A DNA stretch of 64,000 nt from Virgibacillus_F flavescens (GCF_050574275.1 NZ_CP192260.1:682001-746000), one strand, 5' to 3'. Positions 51,838 to 60,390 are shown, counted from the stretch's first letter. The notes: generated from the letters alone by a model not told the origin. Translations and numbers: made by a program.

Positions 51838-53217
51838 TTAATCTTTTTTTGTACTGTTTAGTTTTTTTGCATAGCCTTCCTTATTTTCCTGCCTCGCTCG
51901 TGCAACTGACAAAGAGTCTTCCGGAACATCTTTTGTAATAGTTGAACCTGCTGCTACAAATGAACCTTTTCCAATAGTTACTGGGGCTACAAGATTTGAA
52001 TTACAACCTATAAAAGCATTGTCATCAATTTTCGTTAGAAACTTATTCTTTCCGTCATAATTGACTGTAATAGTTCCACAGCCAACGTTAACTCCAGTTC
52101 CTATTTCCGCATCTCCTATATAACTTAGATGGGAAACCTTGCTTTGATCGCCGATGACAGATTTCTTCACTTCAACAAAGTTGCCAATTTTTGCTTCATT
52201 GCCGATGGACGTTTGTGGTCTGATATGCGCATATGGACCGACAGTCACTCTTTCGCCTATCTGACTATCCTTAGCCACGCTCTGACGCACTACCGCACCA
52301 TCACCAATTGTACAATTTGTGATTTCGGTATGAGGACCAATTTCAGCATTTGTTTTAATGAAAGAAGATCCATAAATCATTGTCCCAGGATGGATTACGA
52401 CATCTTGCTCTATTATAACATCAGGTCCAATATAAGTATTGTCAGGATCTATAATCGAAACTCCATTGCGCATATGCATCTCATTAATACGCCTTTTCAT
52501 TACTTTTTCAGCTTGCGATAAAGCTACCCGATCATTAACTCCAAGTGTCTCTTCATGGTTAGGAGTTAAGTAAGCGGATACCTTATCATCCTGCATGCGA
52601 AGTATTTCTATAACATCCGGAAGGTAATACTCCCCTTGTGCATTGTCATTTGATACTTTTTTTAATGCTTCGAATAGCGCTTGATTATCAAAACAATATG
52701 TACCCGTGTTTATTTCATTAACGGATTGTTCGCTTTCATTTGCATCCTTCTGTTCCACGATGCGTTCAACTTCACCATTACCGTTACGGATAACGCGACC
52801 ATAACCAACAGGATTTTCTATTTTAGTCGATAGGATAGTTGCTTTTGCATTCTCTTTTTCATGGTGGGCAAAAAGCTCCTGATATGTTTTATCTGTAATT
52901 AACGGCGTATCTCCACAGACGACAATCGTGGTGCCTTCTTTATCTTTTAACAGTTCTTCAGCCTGTTGCACAGCATGTCCTGTTCCCAGCTGTTGCTCCT
53001 GAATAACAAACTTGCTTTCCGCGCCAAGCTTTTCACTTACAGCATCCGCGCCAAATCCAACAATCGTTACAATTTCATCTAAGTTAACAGTTTTAATCTG
53101 ATTCATTACATGTTGTACCATTGGTCGACCCATCACTGGATGAAGTACTTTATACAATTTTGACTTCATTCTGGTTCCTTGACCTGCTGCAAGAATAACA
53201 GCATACCGATTTGTCAT
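51838..53217 (-). CDS. glmU: Bifunctional GlmU (GlcNAc-1-P uridylyltransferase / GlcN-1-P acetyltransferase)
   Basis: It makes UDP-GlcNAc for peptidoglycan and teichoic acids. The 459-residue protein has the nucleotidyltransferase N-domain (LAAGQGTRMKSKLYKVLHP) and a left-handed beta-helix C-domain with hexapeptide repeats and NVGCGTITVNYDGKNK. I use the ATG at 53217, six bases after GGAGGG; the frame is open to 53244. Confidence 0.97.
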   Translation of the reverse strand: MTNRYAVILAAGQGTRMKSKLYKVLHPVMGRPMVQHVMNQIKTVNLDEIVTIVGFGADAVSEKLGAESKFVIQEQQLGTGHAVQQAEELLKDKEGTTIVVCGDTPLITDKTYQELFAHHEKENAKATILSTKIENPVGYGRVIRNGNGEVERIVEQKDANESEQSVNEINTGTYCFDNQALFEALKKVSNDNAQGEYYLPDVIEILRMQDDKVSAYLTPNHEETLGVNDRVALSQAEKVMKRRINEMHMRNGVSIIDPDNTYIGPDVIIEQDVVIHPGTMIYGSSFIKTNAEIGPHTEITNCTIGDGAVVRQSVAKDSQIGERVTVGPYAHIRPQTSIGNEAKIGNFVEVKKSVIGDQSKVSHLSYIGDAEIGTGVNVGCGTITVNYDGKNKFLTKIDDNAFIGCNSNLVAPVTIGKGSFVAAGSTITKDVPEDSLSVARARQENKEGYAKKLNSTKKD

Positions 53218-53443
53218 GAAGTACCCTCCATTCTGTTTATCCATTATGAATATATCTTAAAAAGCAAACGATTTCAACAGATACAGACAGATGAAGGCAA
53301 ATTTATGTAGAGGTATTATTTACTAATTTCTTAACTGAAGCAGGTTGATATAAGTAGGTGCTCTCAGAAATAGTTTAATAAAACCATAATTCATTTTCAC
53401 AATATCTCTATACTGAGACGTAATTTTATTACCAAGAAATGTT

Positions 53444-53514
53444 CTAAAGCTGCCGTCCAGGATCGCTGCGGGCGGATGCTTTCCGCGGGCACGGCTTCAG
53501 TCTCCTCGAGAAGA
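53444..53514. repeat. GC-rich repeat copy C1, left part (split by the IS)
   Basis: It matches copy A1 from CTAAAGCTGCC to CTCCTCGAGA; the IS is inserted after the AGA at 53512-53514. The right part continues at 54961-55038. Confidence 0.8.
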
Positions 53515-53565
53515 TGCAGTGCACCCCTATAGTTGGACACCCAATTAACAATAGGAGGTGCCTGG

Positions 53566-54087
53566 ATGAGAAAGATGACAGAGAAGGAAAAACACGATGT
53601 TGTGCAACGTTATATAAAAGAGAGTTATAGTTATCGGGGCTTAGCGAAAGAAAGCGGGATTGACGAATCTGTATTACGCTATTGGGTAAAATTATATGAG
53701 TATCATGGAAATCAAGCTTTTCAATTTCCCTATACAAACTATACGCCAGCCTTTAAGCTAGATATAATTACGTTTATTGAAGAGAAGAATTTCTCTCTTC
53801 GAGAGGCATCGGCGATCTTCCACATTCCTGATCCTGCTATGGTTCGGAAGTGGAAGAAAAAGTGGGAGACTGGTGGATTCGATGCCCTTAAACCAACACG
53901 GAAGGGGAATCCCCATATGACAGCACATCAAAAGAAAAATTCGAAGAATGAAAAACCTGCTAAGGATCCTATAGAGGAAATGCAAAAAGAACTGGAACAC
54001 TTGCGTATGGAGAATGCCTATCTAAAAAAGTTGAGAGCCTTAGTTCAAAACAAGGAAAAATCACCAAACAAGACAAAGCGAAAGTAG
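53566..54087 (+). CDS. IS150-type transposase OrfA (HTH part)
   Basis: The 173-residue protein starts at the ATG at 53566, seven bases after AGGAGG. It has two helix-turn-helix regions (RYIKESYSYRGLAKESGIDE and later LREASAIFHIPDPAMVRKWK) and a C-terminal Leu-rich coiled coil (EEMQKELEHLRMENAYLKKL). The heptamer A AAA AAG at 54024-54030, in frame as CTA AAA AAG, is the expected site for -1 slippage to OrfB. OrfA alone binds the IS ends. Confidence 0.9.
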   Translation: MRKMTEKEKHDVVQRYIKESYSYRGLAKESGIDESVLRYWVKLYEYHGNQAFQFPYTNYTPAFKLDIITFIEEKNFSLREASAIFHIPDPAMVRKWKKKWETGGFDALKPTRKGNPHMTAHQKKNSKNEKPAKDPIEEMQKELEHLRMENAYLKKLRALVQNKEKSPNKTKRK

Positions 54088-54926
54088 TCTATGAACTAAG
54101 GGTCGAATTCGCGGTAAAAAAACTTATAAAGTTGGCAGGTATTCCGCGGAGTACCTACTACTACTGGGTAAAAACATTTAATCGAGCTGACAAAGATACC
54201 ACATTAAAGTCATTGATCCAATCGATTTATCATGAACATGATGGACGGTATGGCTATCGTCGCATTCAATTAGAATTAGCAAATAAGGGATACCTAGTGA
54301 ATCACAAAAAAGTGCAGCGATTAATGAAGGCGTTAGGCTTGAAAAGCCTTGTTCGCATAAAGAAATACCGTTCGTATAAGGGCAAAGTTGGTAAGACTGC
54401 TCCCAATATCTTAAATCGCGATTTCAAGGCGGAAAAACCAAATGAAAAATGGGTGACCGACATTACAGAATTTAAATTATTCGGAGAGAAACTTTACTTA
54501 TCTCCTGTTCTTGATTTATTTAATGGCGAAATTATCTCCTACACGATTGGTTCTAGACCAACCTACTCCCTAGTCTCCGACATGTTAGAAGCGTCTTTGG
54601 AGCGCATCACGGATAATGATGAACTGATTATCCACTCGGATCAGGGGTGGCACTACCAGATGAAAAAATACCGCCAAGCTCTAGAGGAACGTGGCATCAC
54701 ACAAAGTATGTCACGAAAAGGAAACTGTTATGACAACGCCGTTATTGAAAATTTCTTCGGAATTATGAAATCTGAATTTCTTTATCTCAACCAATTTGAA
54801 AGCATAGATCACTTCAAACAAGAGCTAGTAGAATATATGGATTACTATAATAACAAACGAATAAAAACAAAATTAAAAGGAAAGAGTCCGATTCAATACC
54901 GAACTCTTTCCCAACAAGCAGCTTAA
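54030..54926 (+). CDS. IS150-type transposase OrfB (DDE catalytic part, by -1 frameshift)
   Basis: The frame is open from the slip site to 54926. An independent TTG start at 54132 would give 264 residues, but the normal product in this family is an OrfAB fusion. The rve integrase core shows the DDE triad: WVTDITEF, IHSDQGWHYQ and NAVIENFFGIMKSE. HTH_21 is at the N-terminus (HDGRYGYRRIQLELANKGY). Confidence 0.9.
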   Translation, partial: VESLSSKQGKITKQDKAKVVYELRVEFAVKKLIKLAGIPRSTYYYWVKTFNRADKDTTLKSLIQSIYHEHDGRYGYRRIQLELANKGYLVNHKKVQRLMKALGLKSLVRIKKYRSYKGKVGKTAPNILNRDFKAEKPNEKWVTDITEFKLFGEKLYLSPVLDLFNGEIISYTIGSRPTYSLVSDMLEASLERITDNDELIIHSDQGWHYQMKKYRQALEERGITQSMSRKGNCYDNAVIENFFGIMKSEFLYLNQFESIDHFKQELVEYMDYYNNKRIKTKLKGKSPIQYRTLSQQAA

Positions 54927-54960
54927 CGAAAAATCTGTCCAACTTTTCGGGGTCACTTCA

Positions 54961-55038
54961 AGAGCGCTCTGCGGGGCCTTCAGACTCGTGCTGTTCCCGC
55001 AGGAGTCACCGCCCGGAACGATGCAGGACTGGTAAAGC
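54961..55038. repeat. GC-rich repeat copy C1, right part
   Basis: It resumes the interrupted repeat with GCGCTCTGCGGGGCCTTCAG and ends ACTGGTAAAGC, as does copy A1. Confidence 0.8.
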
Positions 55039-55186
55039 GGTTTATGTCTTTGTTCTTACTCGTTACTAGTGCATTCTGAAAAAGAAATAGCTACCGAGAA
55101 TGCACGTTATATATTCGTAAAATCCACATTTTGTCTAGAAATTTTGGTCTCAGGCAGTTAACTCCTGCTTGAGGAAAGTCAAGGTC

Positions 55187-55407
55187 ACTGGAAAAGAGAT
55201 AGATCTATAAAATTTAAAATCTCAACTTTAACTTAGCATCTTCGAATATACGTAGACTCCTGTGGGAACAGCGCGAGCTGAAGATCTAAGCAGGAAAGCG
55301 GTTTTTGCTTATCCGAGGAAGCTGAAGCCGTGCCCACGGAAAGCGAAGTATATTCGAAGTTGCGAAAATAGATTCAGCTATTTCGTACCACACTCAACTT
55401 TTTCAGT
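55187..55407. repeat. MITE-like element, copy C2
   Basis: About 221 bp, from ACTGGAAAAG to AACTTTTTCAGT. The inner pair is GCATCTTCGAATATAC and GTATATTCGAAGTTGC; the core contains GACTCCTGTGGGAACAGC and GAAGCCGTGCCCACGG. Between C1 and C2 (55039-55186) I see nothing recognisable. Confidence 0.75.
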
Positions 55408-55569
55408 CGCCACCTACGACGGCGCAAGTAGGCTCATCAACAGCCCTAAGGTGCGCGACTGCCAGCAGTGGAAATTTCGTTGCTGTCACATCGTAGTTTC
55501 AAGAAATTTGATCATGTTATGAGTCGGTTATTCTCTCCACCCAATTCTTTTTTTAAAACAAAAAAAGAA

Positions 55570-55590
55570 GGCTAATCCCATAGATTAGTC
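55570..55590 (-). terminator. Terminator after spoVG
   Basis: GACTAATC and GATTAGCC pair around a 5-base loop, then CTTCTTTTTTT on the minus strand, 25 bp after the spoVG stop. Confidence 0.85.
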
Positions 55591-55614
55591 TCCCCCTGTT
55601 TTTTAACGTATGTT

Positions 55615-55905
55615 TTAGGAAGCTCCTGCTTCTTCAAATTCTACTTCAGCTTCACCCACACGTCGATATTCTTCTAAAACTGCATCTTGGATTTTTCCAC
55701 GTGTACCAGAGTTGATCGGGTGTGCTATATCTCTAAACTCACCATCTGGCGTACGTTTGGACGGCATTGCTACAAACAATCCATTGTTTCCATCAATCAC
55801 GCGGATATCATGAACAACGAATTCTTGATCTAACGTAATGGAAGCAATTGCTCGCATTCTGCCTTCCGTGTTAACGCGGCGTAATCTTACGTCAGTTATT
55901 TCCAT
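55615..55905 (-). CDS. spoVG: Septation/regulatory protein SpoVG
   Basis: A small site-specific nucleic-acid-binding regulator affecting septation and sporulation. The 96-residue protein starts MEITDVRLRRV and has the conserved FVAMPSKRTPDGEFRDIAHP (48-67). In B. subtilis yabJ precedes it; here purR is the direct upstream neighbour with a terminator in between. Confidence 0.97.
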   Translation of the reverse strand: MEITDVRLRRVNTEGRMRAIASITLDQEFVVHDIRVIDGNNGLFVAMPSKRTPDGEFRDIAHPINSGTRGKIQDAVLEEYRRVGEAEVEFEEAGAS

Positions 55906-55947
55906 GATGTTTCACCACCTTTTCCCTTTTGAACTTACTTATGCATA

Positions 55948-55974
55948 ATTCTACAAAACATAATGAATTCCTGC
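55948..55974 (-). promoter_or_regulatory. Sigma-H promoter of spoVG
   Basis: GCAGGAATT (55966-55974) and GAAT (55948-55951) are separated by 14 bp on the minus strand, nearly the same as the classical B. subtilis spoVG promoter. Directly upstream is a run of A/T (55975-56025), the position of the AbrB-bound region in B. subtilis. Confidence 0.8.
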
Positions 55975-56040
55975 TAAATATTAAAAAAAAATTAAAAATT
56001 TAATTAAAAAGAATGAAAAGTTAAATGATTATCAGTAAAT

Positions 56041-56056
56041 TAGGTATTTATACCTA
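56041..56056. promoter_or_regulatory. Operator-like palindrome upstream of spoVG
   Basis: TAGGTAT-TT-ATACCTA is a perfect 7-bp inverted repeat with a 2-bp centre. It lies between the purR terminator and the spoVG promoter. No known binding protein is assigned. Confidence 0.35.
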
Positions 56057-56082
56057 CCAAAAAATAGATTTCTCTATAAAAA

Positions 56083-56119
56083 AAAAGATGGAACCCTTTC
56101 TGAAAGGTTTCATCTTTTT
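56083..56119 (-). terminator. Terminator after purR
   Basis: AAAGATGAAACC and GGTTCCATCTTT pair around the loop, with T residues after on the minus strand. Confidence 0.88.
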
Positions 56120-56123
56120 AACT

Positions 56124-56939
56124 TTATTTTGATTGAAAATTTCCTGGATTCACATCAATTTGCTTTTGTTTCAAATCAACGTGTGTGATTTTAACTAAGG
56201 ATAGGTAGTCTTCTACTACTCTTTCGTCCTCTTCGTCGTCGGCTTCTGCAAGTACACCAATACCTTTAACATTCGCATTAAATTCTGCTAAAAGACTGAC
56301 TATACCATTAATGGTACCTCCAGCTTTCATAAAATCATCGATAATACAAACATTGGCGCCGTCCTTCAAGCTTCTTTTCGGCAGAACCATCGTTTGAATC
56401 TTTCTTGAAGAACCTGACACGTAATTAATGCTAACGGATGATCCTTCCGTAACCATTGGATCACGCCTTACAATTACAACAGGAACATTTAGGAAAGAAG
56501 CCACTGCATAAGCTAAAGGTATCCCTTTTGTCGCAACTGTTACAACCGCATCAATATTAGATTGAATAAATTCAGATGCGAAAATTCTTCCGATCTGCTT
56601 CACCAATACCGGATTCCCCAAAAGATCACTCATATACAGGTATCCACCAGGTAATAAGCGTTCTGGATCTTCCAATGTTTCACATAACTCCTGAATAAAT
56701 TGTTTACTTCGATTCGCAGCATAATCTGGAATATATTTCACTCCGCCTGCAGCACCTGCAACTGTTTCTAACCGTCCAATTCCTTCATTCGAAAAAACTC
56801 TATCTATAATATCTAAATCCTCACTAATAGAGGACTTTGCAGCATTATAAAGAGCAGAGAAATAAGGTAATGAAATATGCTCTCTCGGATTCTCCAGAAA
56901 ATAATTTGTCAATGCAACTAAACGATCGCTTCTTCTCAT
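56124..56939 (-). CDS. purR: Pur operon repressor PurR
   Basis: This PRPP-responsive repressor controls purine genes. The 271-residue protein has an N-terminal winged helix (RRSDRLVALTNYFLENPREH) and a C-terminal phosphoribosyltransferase-like domain with the PRPP motif VCIIDDFMKAGGT. It follows ispE. A PurBox-like sequence precedes it. Confidence 0.97.
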   Translation of the reverse strand: MRRSDRLVALTNYFLENPREHISLPYFSALYNAAKSSISEDLDIIDRVFSNEGIGRLETVAGAAGGVKYIPDYAANRSKQFIQELCETLEDPERLLPGGYLYMSDLLGNPVLVKQIGRIFASEFIQSNIDAVVTVATKGIPLAYAVASFLNVPVVIVRRDPMVTEGSSVSINYVSGSSRKIQTMVLPKRSLKDGANVCIIDDFMKAGGTINGIVSLLAEFNANVKGIGVLAEADDEEDERVVEDYLSLVKITHVDLKQKQIDVNPGNFQSK

Positions 56940-56951
56940 AACAGCACCTCT

Positions 56952-56965
56952 AAAACCGAATATTT
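56952..56965. promoter_or_regulatory. Possible PurBox
   Basis: AAAACCGAATATTT on the plus strand resembles the PurBox consensus (AWWWCCGAACWWT). It lies just before purR, which autoregulates in B. subtilis. I see no clear second box, so this is tentative. Confidence 0.35.
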
Positions 56966-56995
56966 AATTATAAACATACCATTTTTATACGTGTT

Positions 56996-57862
56996 TTAGC
57001 AAGTGTTAGATTCACCTTTAATCCGAACTACGTAAACTTCGTCACAAAAACCTCGTAGCCCATTGTATATCCGAATCGCTTTATGCTGGTGCTCAACCAG
57101 TCCAACAATAGTTGGGCCGCTTCCGCTCATTAAAACTCCGTTGGCTCCGGCTTTAATCATTTTTTCTTTAATTCGGTGTACATTTGGATACAATTTCATT
57201 GTGACAGTTTCTAATACATTACCAGAGTGATCACAAAGTTTACCGAAGTCTTTTTCATCAATTGCTTCCAGCACTTTTGAAGTATTGGGATGCACAAGAT
57301 TATCTAATGTCAGTCTGTTAAATACCACTCTTGTGGAGACGCCGACATTAGGCTTCGCAAGTATTGCCCAGGTTACAGGGGGAGAAGGAAGCTTTTGAAG
57401 GATTTCTCCTCGTCCTCTGGCAATGGCAGTATCACCATACACACAAAAAGGCACATCAGAACCAATATCAGCACCGATCGCCGCTAAATCGGAAAGCGGC
57501 CTGTCCAATCCCCATAATTTATTTAAACCACGTAATACGGCGGCAGCATCGCTACTACCGCCTCCTAGCCCTGCAGACACAGGAATATTTTTTTCAATTT
57601 CAATACGTACACCTTTTGGGATGTTATAGGTATTCTTCAATGCAAGAGCTGCTTTATAAGCTAAATTCCGTTCATCATTTGGAACATATTGATTATCTGC
57701 AGACACGTCAATACAATCAACTTCTAATGAAGTCAACGCCACACGATCAGCCAAGTCAACAGTCGTCATAACCATCTCAACGTCATGAAAACCATCATCA
57801 CGCTTTCTCAGAACATCCAGCGACAACGTAATCTTCGCCGGCGCATTTTCAAAAAACACCAT
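56996..57862 (-). CDS. ispE: 4-diphosphocytidyl-2-C-methyl-D-erythritol kinase
   Basis: A GHMP kinase of the MEP isoprenoid pathway. The 288-residue protein starts at the ATG at 57862 after GGGGGTGG and opens FENAPAKITLSLDV; the ATP loop is PVSAGLGGGSSDAAAVLRGL. The frame is open to 57886. Its presence shows that the MEP pathway is used, so ispD and ispF must lie outside this window. Confidence 0.96.
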   Translation of the reverse strand: MVFFENAPAKITLSLDVLRKRDDGFHDVEMVMTTVDLADRVALTSLEVDCIDVSADNQYVPNDERNLAYKAALALKNTYNIPKGVRIEIEKNIPVSAGLGGGSSDAAAVLRGLNKLWGLDRPLSDLAAIGADIGSDVPFCVYGDTAIARGRGEILQKLPSPPVTWAILAKPNVGVSTRVVFNRLTLDNLVHPNTSKVLEAIDEKDFGKLCDHSGNVLETVTMKLYPNVHRIKEKMIKAGANGVLMSGSGPTIVGLVEHQHKAIRIYNGLRGFCDEVYVVRIKGESNTC

Positions 57863-57894
57863 AACACCACCCCCAAATCTAAACAAATTGTATC

Positions 57895-58110
57895 ATATTA
57901 GAAAAGCGAAGGCGACTGCTTAGAAGCAGACGCATAAGCAAGGGACCGAAGAACGCTTGATTTTAGCGTTCGAAGTGTCCATTGCTTATGACGGCAGCTT
58001 CTAGGAGCCGTAGCTAGACAGAAAAGAAAAGCGTAGTGGGCTTGTACAGCGACGACTAGCATAGTCAAAATACCGCAGAGCACGTGTAAGCTAGAAATGA
58101 GATAAGCGAA
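57895..58110. repeat. Structured intergenic repeat-like element
   Basis: A GC-richer segment with a long imperfect hairpin at 57933-57990: CATAAGCAA/TTGCTTATG, GGAC/GTCC and GAACGCT/AGCGTTC are nested. Flanks contain GAAAAGCGAAGGCGACTG and GAAAAGCGTAGTGGGC. It looks like a widespread type of Bacillaceae non-coding repeat, but there is no second copy in this window. The small open frame across it is not credible. Confidence 0.5.
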
Positions 58111-58121
58111 AGAAACTTACC

Positions 58122-58163
58122 AAAAAATCCCTTGCAGCTATAAAAAGCTGCAAGGGATTTTTT
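58122..58163 (-). terminator. Terminator after the oppA-like gene
   Basis: A very strong hairpin: AAAAAATCCCTTGCAGCT and its complement around a short loop, with T-run, 10 bp after the stop codon. Confidence 0.95.
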
Positions 58164-58172
58164 ACAACAAGA

Positions 58173-59834
58173 CTATTTATTGATGGAAGCCCATTTCCAT
58201 TCATACGTTTGTCCAAACGGATTGCTAATTACACCTTCTACATAAGGTTTCACTAATTGTGCACGTGCACTTTGGTAGATTGGCGCAATCGCTGCATCTT
58301 CAAATAAGATTTTTTCCGCTTCTAAAAATGCGTTATAACGCTTTACTGGATCTAACACATAGTCAGTTGCTGATTTCTTCATAAGTTCATCATACTTAGG
58401 ATTTGAATATCCCATTTTATTGTACTGACTATCTGTAATATACATGTTTAAGAATGTATATGGATCAAGATAATCTGGACCCCATCCATAAAACTGAAGA
58501 TCGTAGTTCATATTTTCGCTTAATGTCAATCGCTGCTCAAACGGAACTTGCTTCAGATTTATTGTTAAACCTTCTAGATTAGTTTCTAATTGATTTGCAA
58601 GGTATTCATTCATGTTTTTAGATGTTTCGCCATCACCAGCAAGGAATTCAAGTTCTACAGTTTCTTTACCGATTTCCTCTAGACCTTTTTCCCATAGTTT
58701 TTTAGCTTTTTCCACATCATAAGTTACTAAGTCACCACTAACTTCACGGAAATCCTCGCCGCCTTCTGGCATAGAAACAAATTCTTTCGGTACCAGTCCG
58801 TTTGCAACAATCGAACCGTTATTTAAAATTTCATCCACGAGAGCTTGTTTGTTAAACGCACGACTTATTGCTTTACGAATATTTTTGTTAGCTAAAGCTT
58901 CAGAAGTGGTTTGATTAAATTTGAAATAGAACACTGACGTTTCTGGCGTAACTTTGTAATCTTCATTACTGGCATATCTATCTACAAGATCAGCAGAAAG
59001 TCCTGCACGGTCTACTCTACCTTTTTCATACAAGTCTACAGCTACTTGTGGATCTTTTACTACATCAAATGTAATTTTTTCTAAAGATACAGTTTCAGCA
59101 TCCCAGTAATCTTCATTTTTAACTAGGTTCCAGGATGACGTAGTACTATCCCAATCCATTAGTTTAAATGGACCATTGGACAGTAGGTTCTCCGAGCTGG
59201 TTGCATACTCATCGCCTTTTGACTCCACAAACTTCTGGTTTAATGGTAAAAACGTTCCAAAAGTAGTTAATGACTCAAAGTACGGAATTGGTTTTTCTAG
59301 TGTTACAACTACTGTGTAATCATCTTTAGCTTTAATTCCTAAGTCTTCCACGGGCAATTCACTGTTACTGATTGCGGTAGCGTTTTTAATAACGCCATTC
59401 ATCATATATGGACCATACTCTGACCCAGTTTCCGGATTGATTGCACGACGCCAAGCGTATACGAAGTCATGTGCAGTAACTGGAGCTCCATTAGACCATA
59501 CAGCATCTTCACGCAATGTGAATGTCCATGTTAATGCATCTTCACTCACTTTATGCTCTGTAGCAATCCCATCAACAATTTCTGCATCTTTCCCAAGACG
59601 GTAAAGACCTTCTGTTGTAGCACCAAGAAATTGGAAACCATATTCATCGGCTGCCAATGAAGAATCCATAGATGGTATTGTATCACCGTTTGTCAGGTTA
59701 AGTGTTTGTTCCGCTTTACCTTCACTGCCTGAATCACTATTGTTTGAATCTGAACTATCACTTGAACAGGCGACCATAAAAATACTTAATAGTATACCTA
59801 TCGTTAATGGTAATGAATGTTTTGAAAATTTCAT
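58173..59834 (-). CDS. Oligopeptide ABC transporter substrate-binding lipoprotein
   Basis: The 553-residue protein has a lipoprotein signal (hydrophobic 8-22, lipobox VAC with Cys23), a Ser/Asp-rich linker, then a family 5 solute-binding domain (TFTLREDAVWSNGAPVTAHD, FAYAWRRA-like VYAWRRAINPETGS). OppA/DppE-like; it probably captures peptides at the outer membrane face. No permease or ATPase genes adjoin it, so it must use a system encoded elsewhere. It is an addition between ispE and sspF. GGGGAGG precedes the ATG. Confidence 0.93.
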   Translation of the reverse strand: MKFSKHSLPLTIGILLSIFMVACSSDSSDSNNSDSGSEGKAEQTLNLTNGDTIPSMDSSLAADEYGFQFLGATTEGLYRLGKDAEIVDGIATEHKVSEDALTWTFTLREDAVWSNGAPVTAHDFVYAWRRAINPETGSEYGPYMMNGVIKNATAISNSELPVEDLGIKAKDDYTVVVTLEKPIPYFESLTTFGTFLPLNQKFVESKGDEYATSSENLLSNGPFKLMDWDSTTSSWNLVKNEDYWDAETVSLEKITFDVVKDPQVAVDLYEKGRVDRAGLSADLVDRYASNEDYKVTPETSVFYFKFNQTTSEALANKNIRKAISRAFNKQALVDEILNNGSIVANGLVPKEFVSMPEGGEDFREVSGDLVTYDVEKAKKLWEKGLEEIGKETVELEFLAGDGETSKNMNEYLANQLETNLEGLTINLKQVPFEQRLTLSENMNYDLQFYGWGPDYLDPYTFLNMYITDSQYNKMGYSNPKYDELMKKSATDYVLDPVKRYNAFLEAEKILFEDAAIAPIYQSARAQLVKPYVEGVISNPFGQTYEWKWASINK

Positions 59835-60020
59835 TTAAAAATTCCTCCCCTTAAGTATGTCTGAGCATGTAGATGAACCTTGATTAAAATTATACATTTC
59901 TTAATTTAATACTGCACGTAATACAATCTTAACGAAATTGTAATGATTGACATGCCTATATCTGCGAAAAACAAAATGGTAAAAAAGAACTACAATATTG
60001 CATTCATTATAATGAATAAA

Positions 60021-60048
60021 AAAAGGCAAACCCCTAGGGTCTGCCTTT
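60021..60048 (-). terminator. Terminator overlapping the 3' end of sspF
   Basis: AAAAGGCAGACCC and GGGTTTGCCTTTT pair around TAG, which is the sspF stop codon; a T-run follows. The 5' arm is the last four sspF codons. Confidence 0.88.
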
Positions 60049-60216
60049 TTGCTGCATGCCTTGCTCGGCCATTTCTATTGCACGTTTCACCATATTCCCT
60101 GCATCTCTTGATTTAATGCCGCCCCAGCCTTCTTGCTGTACTGTGTCGTAAAAGCCTAACTCTTTAGCAATTTCTTCTTTCAATTGATCAGACATCATAC
60201 TCCGTCGTCTTCCCAT
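60034..60216 (-). CDS. sspF: Small acid-soluble spore protein, alpha/beta type (SspF)
   Basis: The 60-residue protein belongs to the DNA-binding spore proteins: SDQLKEEIAKELGFYDTVQQ and WGGIKSRDAGNMVKRAIEMA, which includes the conserved GG and the region cleaved in relatives. It is expected under sigma-G in the forespore. It lies after veg as in B. subtilis. GAAAGGGG precedes the ATG. Confidence 0.93.
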   Translation of the reverse strand: MGRRRSMMSDQLKEEIAKELGFYDTVQQEGWGGIKSRDAGNMVKRAIEMAEQGMQQKGRP

Positions 60217-60366
60217 GAAAGAACAACCCCTTTCTAATTGAGCTTGCCTTGTGTTACGACACTACTAGCATATGTGTTAACGTAAAACCTAATCCCGTTA
60301 TATGTATACAAAAAAGGAAATATTTTATCGGATAGTTTGAAATAAGTACGAGAAAATAAAAATAGA

Positions 60367-60390
60367 AGCAGTAAACGAATGTTTACTGCT
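60367..60390 (-). terminator. Hairpin at the end of veg
   Basis: AGCAGTAAAC and GTTTACTGCT pair perfectly around a 4-base loop, then TTCTATTTTTATTTT. The veg stop codon is in the 5' arm. Confidence 0.8.

Larger units (their letters stand above)
53515..54960 (+). mobile_element. IS3-family insertion sequence, IS150 group
   Basis: The 1446-bp element begins TGCAGTGCACCCC and ends GGGGTCACTTCA. The 25-bp termini are imperfect inverted repeats sharing AGTTGGACA at their inner end. It is flanked by the 3-bp target duplication AGA (53512-53514 and 54961-54963). It carries overlapping orfA and orfB in -1 relation with an A AAA AAG slip site. Both frames and the DDE residues look intact, so it may be active. 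Confidence 0.93.

Noticed and set aside
53444..53737. 97-codon minus-strand frame over the IS left end
   Set aside because: It crosses the IS boundary and antisense of orfA, so it is a chance frame.
57898..58083. 61-codon frame between ispE and the oppA-like gene
   Set aside because: It spans the structured repeat, has no ribosome site, and its composition is unlike the neighbours.
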